Origin: Tenacibaculum agarivorans
Lineage (GTDB): Bacteria > Bacteroidota > Bacteroidia > Flavobacteriales > Flavobacteriaceae
Direction of reading: 5' to 3'
DNA length: 64,000 nucleotides
NCBI RefSeq assembly: GCF_001936575.1
Contig: NZ_MSMP01000028.1
Location: 1-64,000, forward strand
Below are positions 35,046 to 42,657 of the stretch, piece by piece; positions within the stretch are counted from its first letter, which is position 1, and each line of letters starts with the position of its first letter. The notes beneath the pieces are model-generated. The model searched no databases. It had not been told where the DNA came from and saw only the letters and a program-made list of their open reading frames with translations. The position numbers and the translations under genes were made by a program.

Positions 35046-35791
35046 GCTTTATCAAAATTTACCCAAGGCACTAAAACTCTTACTACAACGACGAAAATTC
35101 TATCCAACAAAAGACCAAACGCACCCAAAAGCAATAATGCAACAGTCATTTTATCAATCTGAAAAGTATCATAAGAAACTTTTAATTGATAACCAATACC
35201 ATAATCTGCCCCTAAAGTTTCACTTATATAAACCAGAATAAATGAGATTCCAATAGCTACACGAGCACCTGTATAAGCACTAAGGAATGTGGCGGGTAGG
35301 TAAAAGTGTTTGATTAAATTAAAACCCGATAAACCTTGTAATTTAGCACTAGCAATGAGTTCTTCGGACAATGCTTTAATTCCTAAATGTCCACTGATCC
35401 AAATAGGAAAAAATGCTCCCCAAGTAATTAAAAGAATTTTTGAAGTTTCAGAAATACCAAAAGAAACAAGGAAAAATGGAGCAAGTGCAACTGGTGTTAT
35501 TGCTCTTAGATAATTAAAAATATTTACTACACCAGAAGACACTTTATTATATCTTCCTGTTAACATCCCTATTATAATGCCTAATCCTAAAGCTAATAAA
35601 AAACCTAACATAACCCTATACAAGGTATAAATAGCATCTAGTAAAAGACCATTTTTAGCCCATTGTTTAAAACTATTTAACACCTGTAATAGACCTTCTC
35701 CTATGCTTTTGGTAGGTGAAACTATTGTATCAACAAGATACAATAAACATAAAAGGATAATAAATGTAAGGAGGTATTTTAAAGGTTTCAT
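35042..35791 (-). CDS. ABC transporter permease (SsuC/TauC-like)
   Basis: 249 residues with about six membrane helices. The inner-membrane EAA loop is visible (EELIASAKLQGLSGFNLIKHFYLPA at about 130-155), the ATPase contact. Similar to BPD_transp_1 permeases of sulfonate/nitrate/hydroxymethylpyrimidine importers. Its start ATG shares one base with the stop of the substrate-binding protein gene (TAATG), and its end overlaps the ATPase start, so the three are cotranscribed. Confidence 0.9.
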   Translation of the reverse strand: MKPLKYLLTFIILLCLLYLVDTIVSPTKSIGEGLLQVLNSFKQWAKNGLLLDAIYTLYRVMLGFLLALGLGIIIGMLTGRYNKVSSGVVNIFNYLRAITPVALAPFFLVSFGISETSKILLITWGAFFPIWISGHLGIKALSEELIASAKLQGLSGFNLIKHFYLPATFLSAYTGARVAIGISFILVYISETLGADYGIGYQLKVSYDTFQIDKMTVALLLLGAFGLLLDRIFVVVVRVLVPWVNFDKA

Positions 35792-36768
35792 TATTGGCTT
35801 AGTCTAACACGTTCGGGGCTAATTTCTTCTAATGTTTTTGTATGTATATAATCTTTCCAATCTCTGGTTAGTATGTCCGAAGAAGTAGTTAAACCAGAAT
35901 CATGAGCCCAAACAGCTAATGTTTCTAATGTATTTACTACCTCATCATCTAAAGTAACCTGAAACCTGAATAAGGGCAATAGTTCGCTCAAAGTATTTGT
36001 ATCTAACCCCACCTCTTTACTGAGTTGAGCTAAAGTTTCTTTATCTCCATTGTTGATCTTTTCTTCTGCTTCTATGAGAGATGTAATAATTTGTTTTATT
36101 CCTTCTGGATTATTTTTAATATTCTCCTTTGTAGATACTACACAGTAAACTACTCTAAATGCATCTTGTGAAGTTGGAAGGTATATGAATTTTTCTGTAT
36201 TTTCTAACCTAGCTTTTTCCAAAAAAGGTTGCCAAACTACCATAGCATCTATATCTCCTCTTATTAACGATGGTTGAAGATTTGGAGGAGTTAGATTTAT
36301 AGTCTTTACCTCTCCTGAAATATTATTTTTTTTCGCTAACAATTCAAAAACATATTGAGCAGTTGTTCCTTGTGGAAAACCAACACGTTTGTCTTTTAAC
36401 TGAATAATAGAGTCAATTCCTTTATCTTTGTTGGCAATTATTCCCATACTTTTAGCAGAAGTTATTACAGCCACAATTTGTAAATCATCTCTTTTATCAG
36501 ATGCTAATAAAAAAGGCCACTCTGCCAGAGTTGCTACATTCGTTGCATTACCTAATAAAGCTTGTGTTGTCTCTCTTCCTGTAGAAAACTGAACTGGCTC
36601 TATTTGATTTTGTTGTAATATATTTTTAGCAATCATACTTGGCGCATCTACTAAAGCTGTTGTATATGCATATTTCAGAGTTTTTTCAGTTTTTTTGTAA
36701 GTGAAAAAATAGATACTTATTACAGTAATTAGAATAAGTAATAATAAAGCGAGGTGATTTTTTTTCAT
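35791..36768 (-). CDS. ABC transporter substrate-binding protein (NMT1/SsuA-like)
   Basis: 325 residues. The N-terminal helix LALLLLILITVISIYFFTYKK has no lipobox cysteine and no clear cleavage site, so the protein may stay anchored in the inner membrane, which suits a Gram-negative importer. The body is a periplasmic type II binding fold of the NMT1/SsuA class (YAYTTALVDAPSMIAKNIL, GIIANKD, KRVGFPQGTTAQYVF, GDIDAMVVWQPF). Ligand cannot be decided: sulfonates, taurine, nitrate or pyrimidine precursors are all carried by relatives. First gene of the four-gene operon. Confidence 0.88.
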   Translation of the reverse strand: MKKNHLALLLLILITVISIYFFTYKKTEKTLKYAYTTALVDAPSMIAKNILQQNQIEPVQFSTGRETTQALLGNATNVATLAEWPFLLASDKRDDLQIVAVITSAKSMGIIANKDKGIDSIIQLKDKRVGFPQGTTAQYVFELLAKKNNISGEVKTINLTPPNLQPSLIRGDIDAMVVWQPFLEKARLENTEKFIYLPTSQDAFRVVYCVVSTKENIKNNPEGIKQIITSLIEAEEKINNGDKETLAQLSKEVGLDTNTLSELLPLFRFQVTLDDEVVNTLETLAVWAHDSGLTTSSDILTRDWKDYIHTKTLEEISPERVRLSQ

Positions 36769-37226
36769 TTATCTGGTATTTAGAAAGCTAAATATAATTA
36801 TTTCATTTTTACTATACATTATTCAATTACTTTTTTGTAGGATAAAATACATTTGAAAAACTATAATTTTTTCAAAGCAAGATAGCCTGTTGTATTTAAC
36901 AGTTGAAAACAACTGAAAACACAAAGGCATCTTGCAAAAGGGAAATCCCTCTTGACACCCTTTTAAATTGAAACGAATAATAAACTGTGTATGTACACAA
37001 CTCTATACTTTTACAGGAAAATTGTATTACACAATGAATATTTCTTTTTCATACAAGCTGGGAGTTGAGAGGGCGAAGAGCCTTCTCACAAGTACGGGAT
37101 TTAGAATTGCACAAACAATTTATTGTGTGTAATACAAATCCCTTACTTGTATAGTCTACTCATTACATAAGTATCTTTGATATGTAGACTATCGTCCGCG
37201 CAACATTTTATAGAGCGCACAAAAAT
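36769..37226. other. structured non-coding stretch of the island
   Basis: No credible gene. Several stable inverted repeats are present: 36877-36888 with 36925-36935 around an inner CAGTTG-aaaa-CAACTG hairpin; 37088-37102 with 37136-37150 (14 of 15 match); 37151-37159 with 37184-37192 (perfect 9 bp). The sequence around 37060-37100 is richer in GC than its surroundings. It may be transfer-origin or recombination debris of a parent element, or a non-coding RNA gene. Confidence 0.5.
36877..36935. repeat. two-level hairpin, single-strand-element-like
   Basis: Outer arms GCAAGATAGCCT (36877-36888) and AGGCATCTTGC (36925-36935) pair with one unpaired A; inner arms CAGTTG (36900-36905) and CAACTG (36910-36915) pair around AAAA. 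The shape with an extrahelical base resembles folded recombination sites, but no known site consensus was matched. Confidence 0.45.
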
Positions 37227-37431
37227 TCAAGCGAAGCTATCGGATATTTCTTTCATAATATTTTGAAAATATTGATCTTTAGATGTAACCTCAAAATTTA
37301 AAATATTATCGCACCAAAAGGGAGTGCTTATTCACAAGACGAATTAGACAACCGTTCAAACCAATTATGTCTTCCTGAGAAAAACAGGATACAAATACGA
37401 AAAATAATATCAATTTAATTATATTCTTCAT
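37227..37431 (-). pseudogene. frameshifted small secreted protein (possible orphan immunity remnant)
   Basis: From the ATG at 37431 the frame gives a lipoprotein-type signal (MKNIIKLILFFVFVSCFSQE) and then runs to a stop at 37306 after 41 codons. A -/+1 change near 37318 leads into a second open stretch (FWCDNILNFEVTSKDQYFQ) ending at 37227. Together they make a ~68-residue lipoprotein, so I read it as broken. It lies 52 nt after the 138-residue lipoprotein gene, at the end of the toxin-like operon, where spare immunity genes are common. Confidence 0.45.
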
Positions 37432-37483
37432 TACATATAATTTTTAGAATAATCATCAAAAACTTTACCTTATTACTCCTAAA

Positions 37484-37900
37484 TTAACCACCCCATTTGA
37501 AACCTCTTGTTATAGTTTGAAATAATCTATCATCATCTTTATAAGAACAGTTTCCTAGTTTAAATGTCATTTTATCAAATAAAAGGATTTTTCTAACTCC
37601 TTTTTCATTAATAAAGTCCGCTCTTAGATAAATACCTTTTTTAATAAGTTCATCATTTGAAACTTCTAAAGACTTTATTAACTTTAATATCTCATCTATT
37701 CTTGTTTTCTCTGTAATTGAGTGCTTAAAAGTTGTAGTTATTGATTTTTCATCAAACCCATCAACAGGAGATAATATATCTAGAGGTGTAAAATAAAACT
37801 CTATACTTTTTATATCTGTTAAATTTTGATTTTTTTTACAATCAGTACAATTTGTTAAAAACAATAATGTTAAAACTAAAAATATAATATGTCTATTCAT
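37484..37900 (-). CDS. small lipoprotein, candidate immunity protein
   Basis: 138 residues. Signal with lipobox LFLTNC, then a compact domain rich in charged residues (LLFDKMTFKLGNCSYKDDDRLFQTI). No family recognised. It begins 6 nt after the stop of the RHS-tail metallopeptidase gene. A lipoprotein straight after a polymorphic toxin gene is the typical immunity position, and the periplasmic side location would suit neutralising a protein acting there. Inference from order only. Confidence 0.7.
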   Translation of the reverse strand: MNRHIIFLVLTLLFLTNCTDCKKNQNLTDIKSIEFYFTPLDILSPVDGFDEKSITTTFKHSITEKTRIDEILKLIKSLEVSNDELIKKGIYLRADFINEKGVRKILLFDKMTFKLGNCSYKDDDRLFQTITRGFKWGG

Positions 37901-37906
37901 TGCTAA

Positions 37907-38968
37907 TTACTTTTTTACTGGTGTGGTAGAAGTTGGTGACTTTACTTTTATGAAAAAACCATAATGTCCTTGTCTTTGAACGTTTCCTAATTTTTTAGAA
38001 GCAGGGTTTTCAATTGTAGTTATTACATCATGTTCTTCTCTTGTATTGTATATTCCAAAGTTTGTTTTTGAGTCTTTGTAATGTTGTTTAGCATCTTTTA
38101 AGTGACTTTCAGCATGCCCTAATTCATGCAATAAAACTTCAGAAGGAGATACAATACCATCTTCAGAATATCCATTTCCACTTATCCATGATATAAACCC
38201 TTTTATGTTCGTAAATTTTGTACCCCCTTTAGAATCCCATATAACTTCGGGCTTTCCTGTATTTTGTCCTTCTCTCTTAAAATAGCTGTTTCTATTTAGT
38301 TTTCCATGCTCTATATTATTTTCAGGAGTATCTTCAAAAAGGTTTACATTTTTTGAACTATCAGTTGCTAACCCCTTAATTACACCTGTCTCATCTGCTC
38401 CATTATTTACTATATGGTTCAAGGCTGTATATACATCCTTTACGAATGCATTATCCCCTTTATATTCTTGACCAAACTGGTATGTATGAGTCTGTTTATT
38501 ACCATCTGCATCTGTAAAATGTATTATAATATCTTCAGGTGCTAACCCAGTTGGGTCAACAAACCGAATTGGATTATTATTTACAAAGTTATAGGGTGAT
38601 TTATCAGGGAATTCTTCGGCCAAAGGGTCAGGAGAAAACCAACGACTAATTACCTCTGGTTCTAATGTCGCTTCCGAAAGCCCCAATGTATCTATTTGTT
38701 TAAAGGAAACTATTTTCTGCGTATTTACATTATACATCACAGAACCAATAGGTACGATGCTGTCTAAATCATGGAGCTCTAAATACTTTCCTTTACTTAA
38801 CGTGGCTATTTTGGGCTTGTAACCGAATTTTTTAAACGGATTTCCTGCTTGTATGTTTTTCTCACGTTTTGCTTTTTCTTCTGGGCTTAAAGCATCTTCT
38901 TTTTGAGCATAAATATTCCCTAAAACGGTGAATGACATCAGTAGCATAAATATTCTTGTCTTTTTCAT
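37907..38968 (-). CDS. RHS-core protein with C-terminal zinc metallopeptidase toxin-like domain
   Basis: 353 residues. Signal peptide (MKKTRIFMLLMSFTVLGNIYAQ), then the flavobacterial RHS start FGYKPKIATLSKGKYLELHD, and the RHS-repeat-associated core end SPYNFVNNNPIRFVDPTGLA at about 125-145. Everything after that is the variable tail, with EVLLHELGHAESHL near residue 270: HELGH is a HExxH zinc site, followed by TREEHDVITTIENP, which could supply the third ligand, as in M91 (NleD-like) peptidases. No N-terminal repeat barrel, so it is a short cassette. Predicted: an exported effector cleaving proteins. Confidence 0.82.
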   Translation of the reverse strand: MKKTRIFMLLMSFTVLGNIYAQKEDALSPEEKAKREKNIQAGNPFKKFGYKPKIATLSKGKYLELHDLDSIVPIGSVMYNVNTQKIVSFKQIDTLGLSEATLEPEVISRWFSPDPLAEEFPDKSPYNFVNNNPIRFVDPTGLAPEDIIIHFTDADGNKQTHTYQFGQEYKGDNAFVKDVYTALNHIVNNGADETGVIKGLATDSSKNVNLFEDTPENNIEHGKLNRNSYFKREGQNTGKPEVIWDSKGGTKFTNIKGFISWISGNGYSEDGIVSPSEVLLHELGHAESHLKDAKQHYKDSKTNFGIYNTREEHDVITTIENPASKKLGNVQRQGHYGFFIKVKSPTSTTPVKK

Positions 38969-38974
38969 TTGATT

Positions 38975-40042
38975 TTAATCTAAGGTGTTAATTTTTGTAT
39001 TGCTATATTTTGTTTTTTCTTTTTTCAAAGAGACCAACCAATCTAGATACATCTGTTCTGGCATTTTTCGGTAGCCGAGACTATGAATCTCTTTTATCTG
39101 TTTCTGCATATCCTTGAATAAAAAAGTGCTTTCTTCATATTTAAAAATATCTTCGGGAAAAGAAGCTCTTTTATTACTCAAAAATTGCTCTATTTGTTTT
39201 CTCTTCGCTTCACTCTTTACCAGCATGGCATTTATAAACTTCGGGAAGTACTTCAAAGCAGTATTACAGCACCGTAAAACAAATTTTCCATCGTTATACG
39301 GAAACCTTTTATTGTAGGCTTGTGCTAAATCTACCAAGCACAAAGCGATGCTTTCTTGATTGTTGAGAGCTTTCATATAGACACTATTTTTTATCGCGTC
39401 TAAGTGAATATACCCTGAAGCCATCAGCCAAGCATCAATTGGGAAAATACCACTGGTAAGTTCTGTATTGTACCAGCCATCTTTTTTGCTTCTTTGTTTG
39501 ATATAAATGTGATTTGGAGCTAAAGCCAAATGTGCTGTTTCTCCCATTTCTTCTACTAAAATCTTATAGAGATAGGGTAAAGAATGACAATTTCCTGACT
39601 TTTTAGTGAGTAATTTGGACACGAACATATTATCCCAGTTTTTTCTTCCAAATGGGTCATCAAAATTATAGGTAAAAGGATAATACATGAGTTTTTCATG
39701 GTTCAAATACACTGCAATGCTATCTTTAAAAATAGTAAACACAGAAGCATAAGTATTGATTCTTTTTTTATCCCTTTCATTATATTTAAGCGTTCTAGAC
39801 TTCTTTACATTCTGGGAAAGTTCTTTTAGTATTTGGATTTGATTATCTACATCGTTAACATTTAACCCTCCGTCATAATAAGCGTTTTCAACACTCAAAA
39901 CCGCATCCTTAAAATTATAAGTATGTGGGTTTTTGAGCATATTTGTAAGCGTTTTATAGCTTTGTTCAAAAAAAGCATTCTGTGCCTTTATTGGCAATCC
40001 CCACATCAATGTAAGGGCAAGTGGTATCATTTTTCGTATCAA
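38975..40042 (-). CDS. transglutaminase-like secreted protein, shorter paralogue
   Basis: 355 residues. The start is a TTG (TTGA) overlapping the stop codon of the upstream paralogue by 4 nt; it gives MIRKMIPLALTLMWGLPIKAQ, a signal peptide with a basic start, while the internal ATG at 40030 lacks it. Core motif SGNCHSLPYLYKILVEEMG near 158 (Cys), LALAPNHIYIK near 180 (His) and WYNTELTSG near 195: a transglutaminase-like Cys-His-Glu/Asp arrangement. The role is unknown, perhaps processing or crosslinking. Lies 6 nt before the RHS-tail peptidase gene. Confidence 0.78.
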   Translation of the reverse strand: MIRKMIPLALTLMWGLPIKAQNAFFEQSYKTLTNMLKNPHTYNFKDAVLSVENAYYDGGLNVNDVDNQIQILKELSQNVKKSRTLKYNERDKKRINTYASVFTIFKDSIAVYLNHEKLMYYPFTYNFDDPFGRKNWDNMFVSKLLTKKSGNCHSLPYLYKILVEEMGETAHLALAPNHIYIKQRSKKDGWYNTELTSGIFPIDAWLMASGYIHLDAIKNSVYMKALNNQESIALCLVDLAQAYNKRFPYNDGKFVLRCCNTALKYFPKFINAMLVKSEAKRKQIEQFLSNKRASFPEDIFKYEESTFLFKDMQKQIKEIHSLGYRKMPEQMYLDWLVSLKKEKTKYSNTKINTLD

Positions 40043-41397
40043 TTTTTCATTGTTTTAAGGTTTATTCTAAATTTTTCTTTTAGCTCTTTATCGTCTTGTT
40101 GTTGTTTCTTTTGCTGTAAAGACCCCAGCCATTTTTGGTATATTTCATCAGGCATAGTTTTATAGCCCAAATCATCAACTTTTTGCTGTACTTCGTTTAT
40201 TTTTTTCAAAAGGTCTACTAACTCTGGAAACCTGCCTATTTGTTGTAACTCTTGATGATTCCTTGGGTTAATACCTAAGCAATTTCTGGTAATATACTCA
40301 AACTGAACCGTCAGGTAATTTTCAAGCAGAATATTGGTGTGTATGCTTTTAGAATCTAGCTCTAATGATTTGTCTATAATCTTTTTCAAGAAACTATCAT
40401 AGCCAAATTTTCTTGTATATCCCAAAGCTAAATCGTTGAGTGTTTGCGACAACAACTGTTTTTTGGTCAATTCTTGCATATAAATACCATTCTGTAAGGC
40501 TTCTGATGTTATATAACCACTCTGTAAAATATAGGTATCTGTGGTAAACATACCGTTGGTAAGTTCGACGTTATACCACTTTTTTTTCTCATCCTGAAAC
40601 TTAATATAAGAATGATTCGGAGACAGAGATAAAGAGGCTTTTGCACCAATTTCATCGGCTAACATCAGATACAAAAGTGGTAAGGAATGACACTGTCCTT
40701 TTCCAGTAGCAAGAAGTTTACTTACAAACATTTTTCCCCAATCCTTTTTTCCAATGTAGTCATCAAAATCATACTTCAACGGGAGGTGCTTCAATCCTTT
40801 AGATTTTATTTCTAAAGTGTCGGCAAAAAACTGAAAAAGAATAAGGTTCTTAGTAAGGTTACTATGAGGATCATAGTTTTTTTCTTTCATCTTCTCTTTC
40901 AAAAAAGAACCTGTTCGTTTTATAATTTTATCAAACTTTTTAAAGTCCTGCTTTTCATCATAAAAAGCATTCTCTACTATAAATGTCGCTTTTTTTACCG
41001 AAAAACTATCAGTGTGCATTTGTAAAAGCTTCTCAAAAGCCTTTCGATAATACTGTCTTTCTTCTTCTGTTGCTCGGCTTGGAATTTCCAAATGAAGTTT
41101 CGTTCCATATTCTCTCTGAATCCTTCTGCGTACTAATTCTCTTTCTTTTGCTTCCTTTTCAGCTCTTAATCGGTCTTGCTCATAGGAATGAAATGATTTT
41201 TGTGTATTGAGGAGGATTTTTTCGGATCGTTGTTTTTCGTCAAGTGCTTGACTGTGTAAAACATTATTCTTTCCTAAATGAGATTTTTTAAATCGCCCAT
41301 TTGGATTTTCTAATGTTGGAATTTGCACAACTTCTATAGATTGTGAATAGCAAAAAGTACCCCAAAAAAGGAGTAGGTAGGTCGGGAGGTATTTCAT
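40039..41397 (-). CDS. transglutaminase-like secreted protein, longer paralogue
   Basis: 452 residues. Signal peptide (LPTYLLLFWGTFCYSQ), a charged helical N-terminal region (RAEKEAKERELVRRRIQREYG), then the shared core: GKGQCHSLPLLYLMLADEIG, LSLSPNHSYIK and WYNVELTNG, matching the neighbour at 38975-40042. Flanking sequences (FDDxxGxKxWxxMFVSKLL; GYxTMPxxxYQKWLxSL) are also shared, so the two are tandem duplicates. First gene of the toxin-like operon. Confidence 0.8.
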   Translation of the reverse strand: MKYLPTYLLLFWGTFCYSQSIEVVQIPTLENPNGRFKKSHLGKNNVLHSQALDEKQRSEKILLNTQKSFHSYEQDRLRAEKEAKERELVRRRIQREYGTKLHLEIPSRATEEERQYYRKAFEKLLQMHTDSFSVKKATFIVENAFYDEKQDFKKFDKIIKRTGSFLKEKMKEKNYDPHSNLTKNLILFQFFADTLEIKSKGLKHLPLKYDFDDYIGKKDWGKMFVSKLLATGKGQCHSLPLLYLMLADEIGAKASLSLSPNHSYIKFQDEKKKWYNVELTNGMFTTDTYILQSGYITSEALQNGIYMQELTKKQLLSQTLNDLALGYTRKFGYDSFLKKIIDKSLELDSKSIHTNILLENYLTVQFEYITRNCLGINPRNHQELQQIGRFPELVDLLKKINEVQQKVDDLGYKTMPDEIYQKWLGSLQQKKQQQDDKELKEKFRINLKTMKN

Positions 41398-41496
41398 AAG
41401 TGGATTTTCTTTTTTATATCATTTGCAATAATTTTGCTATAAAGATAGAAATATTTTTTCAAAGTTTTCTGTTTAGTTTTTATAATTAAATCAACT

Positions 41497-41521
41497 AAAG
41501 AGCCTCATAATAAGGCTCTTT
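41497..41521 (-). terminator. terminator after the zinc-finger-like lipoprotein gene
   Basis: AAAGAGCCT (41497-41505) pairs with AGGCTCTTT (41513-41521) around CATAATA; on the minus strand it is followed by AGTTGATTTAATT, only partly T-rich. It lies 12 nt after the 41533 stop. Confidence 0.6.
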
Positions 41522-41532
41522 CAAAATGGAGA

Positions 41533-42030
41533 CTATTCAAATATTTCAAAGACTTTTCCTTTCCCCTTACAATAACTATCTATAACTAATGTGTCTTTTT
41601 TAACCTTCCTTGTTTTCTTCTCTATTTTAGTCTTTTTTATTTTTCGTGTTCCATACCCTTTACAGCTTCTGCAGTTTACATACCCAGAACCTCCACATTG
41701 ACCACACCTTTGCCCTGATAATTGTCCTACATTCATTCCACCACCATCCATAGCTCTATACCTTCCTCGATCGCATTCATATTCTGTAATAGAAAGAAAA
41801 CCAGTATTTGTAAATTGATACATGCAATTTCTTTGTCCTCTTCCTCTACATTTGCTACAGGTAGAGCTAACATAGTAGTCTACAGGTTCATCGTACATCT
41901 CTTCTGTAGTAATTTGTTTCGTTATTTTTCCCGATCCCTTACATTTTTTGCAGTCTATTTTCTTACAAGAGAAAAAAGAAACGCTGATAAACAAAATGAA
42001 AATTTTAGCATACGAATAATAATTCTTCAT
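41533..42030 (-). CDS. lipoprotein with DnaJ-type CxxCxGxG zinc-finger motifs
   Basis: 165 residues. Lipobox SVSFFSC, then CxxCxGxG-like knuckles: CKKCKGSG (about 27), CSKCRGRG (about 57), CGQCGGSG (about 108), CRSCKGYG (about 118), the last two in tandem as in DnaJ. A Lys-rich tail follows (RKIKKTKIEKKTRKVKK) and a final CKGKGKV. DnaJ uses such knuckles to bind zinc and unfolded protein; here the J domain is missing and the protein is anchored, so a zinc-binding structural role is as far as I go. Neighbour of the toxin-like operon; separate terminator. Confidence 0.75.
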   Translation of the reverse strand: MKNYYSYAKIFILFISVSFFSCKKIDCKKCKGSGKITKQITTEEMYDEPVDYYVSSTCSKCRGRGQRNCMYQFTNTGFLSITEYECDRGRYRAMDGGGMNVGQLSGQRCGQCGGSGYVNCRSCKGYGTRKIKKTKIEKKTRKVKKDTLVIDSYCKGKGKVFEIFE

Positions 42031-42160
42031 AATAAAAGTTTTTTGTTGCTTTTTTGAGGTTCTAAAAAAGCGAATTGATTAAATGTATTTAGATGAAAAA
42101 GAAGCAAAATAAAAGGATATGAACCTCACCAAATCAGCTAAGTAAAGCTCGGCAAAGCTC

Positions 42161-42227
42161 AAAAGGACTGAAATAGAATATTGGAACATACCCAAAAAGA
42201 TATGTTACGTCACTATTTCCTCCTTTT
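42161..42227. repeat. long imperfect inverted repeat
   Basis: AAAAGGACTGAAATAG (42161-42176) faces CTATTTCCTCCTTTT (from 42213): 13 pairs with a small internal loop. An inner AACATA/TATGTT pair stabilises the top. Confidence 0.5.
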
Positions 42228-42380
42228 TTAAAATTTTGCCGATTTTACTTAGGGAAAAAGCATACGCTTTTAAACGCTTGTATGTATGTTATAAGTTTAT
42301 TTTCTTATAATCTGTTGTTTATTAAAAATTTGATCTCAAATATAATTAATTTATGGAACAACCTAATAAACATAAATAAG

Positions 42381-42412
42381 AAAACCTCATTCTAGTAAGA
42401 ATGAGGTTTTTT
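42381..42412. terminator. strong bidirectional terminator without an adjacent + gene
   Basis: AAAACCTCATTCT pairs with AGAATGAGGTTTT around AGTA, 13 bp, with T runs on the + side and A runs on the other. It could end Fic-gene transcription from the minus strand or an unseen small + transcript. Confidence 0.8.
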
Positions 42413-42456
42413 AAAACAGAGAATATTTTTATCTGTAATTTATATAATGTTTCTCA

Positions 42457-42495
42457 CTGACATCCAGTAAAAACTTACTGGACATCAGTTTTTTT
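42457..42495 (+). terminator. terminator-like hairpin with T7 run
   Basis: CTGACATCCAGTAA (42457-42470) pairs with TTACTGGACATCAG (42475-42488), 12 of 14 bases, and a TTTTTTT run follows on the + strand. The arm motif ACATCCAGTA recurs at 42603-42613. Confidence 0.6.
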
Positions 42496-42657
42496 GATAC
42501 TGGATATCACTAAAAGAACTCCTAGTTTTAAAAGCGTAGGTTGAGGAGAGGCACTCTCCCACAAGTTGCGTGATAGACTGGATTCTGACGGGTTTACCCT
42601 CTGACATCCAGTATCACGCTTACTTGCTCAAAACGCTTTCAAGCTTTTGACCCAAAA

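Larger units (their letters stand above)
42031..42657. other. non-coding stretch with hairpins and terminators
   Basis: No gene supported. It holds a long imperfect hairpin (42161-42227), two + strand terminators (42381-42412, 42457-42495), and an inverted pair 42495-42509 with 42602-42616. An 8-codon frame (MEQPNKHK) precedes the first terminator at 42352-42378, too small to call. The + strand terminators have no known + gene before them. Confidence 0.5.

Noticed and set aside
40983..41210. + strand frame in the transglutaminase-like gene
   Set aside because: Shadow of the minus-strand gene, which has signal peptide and paralogue.
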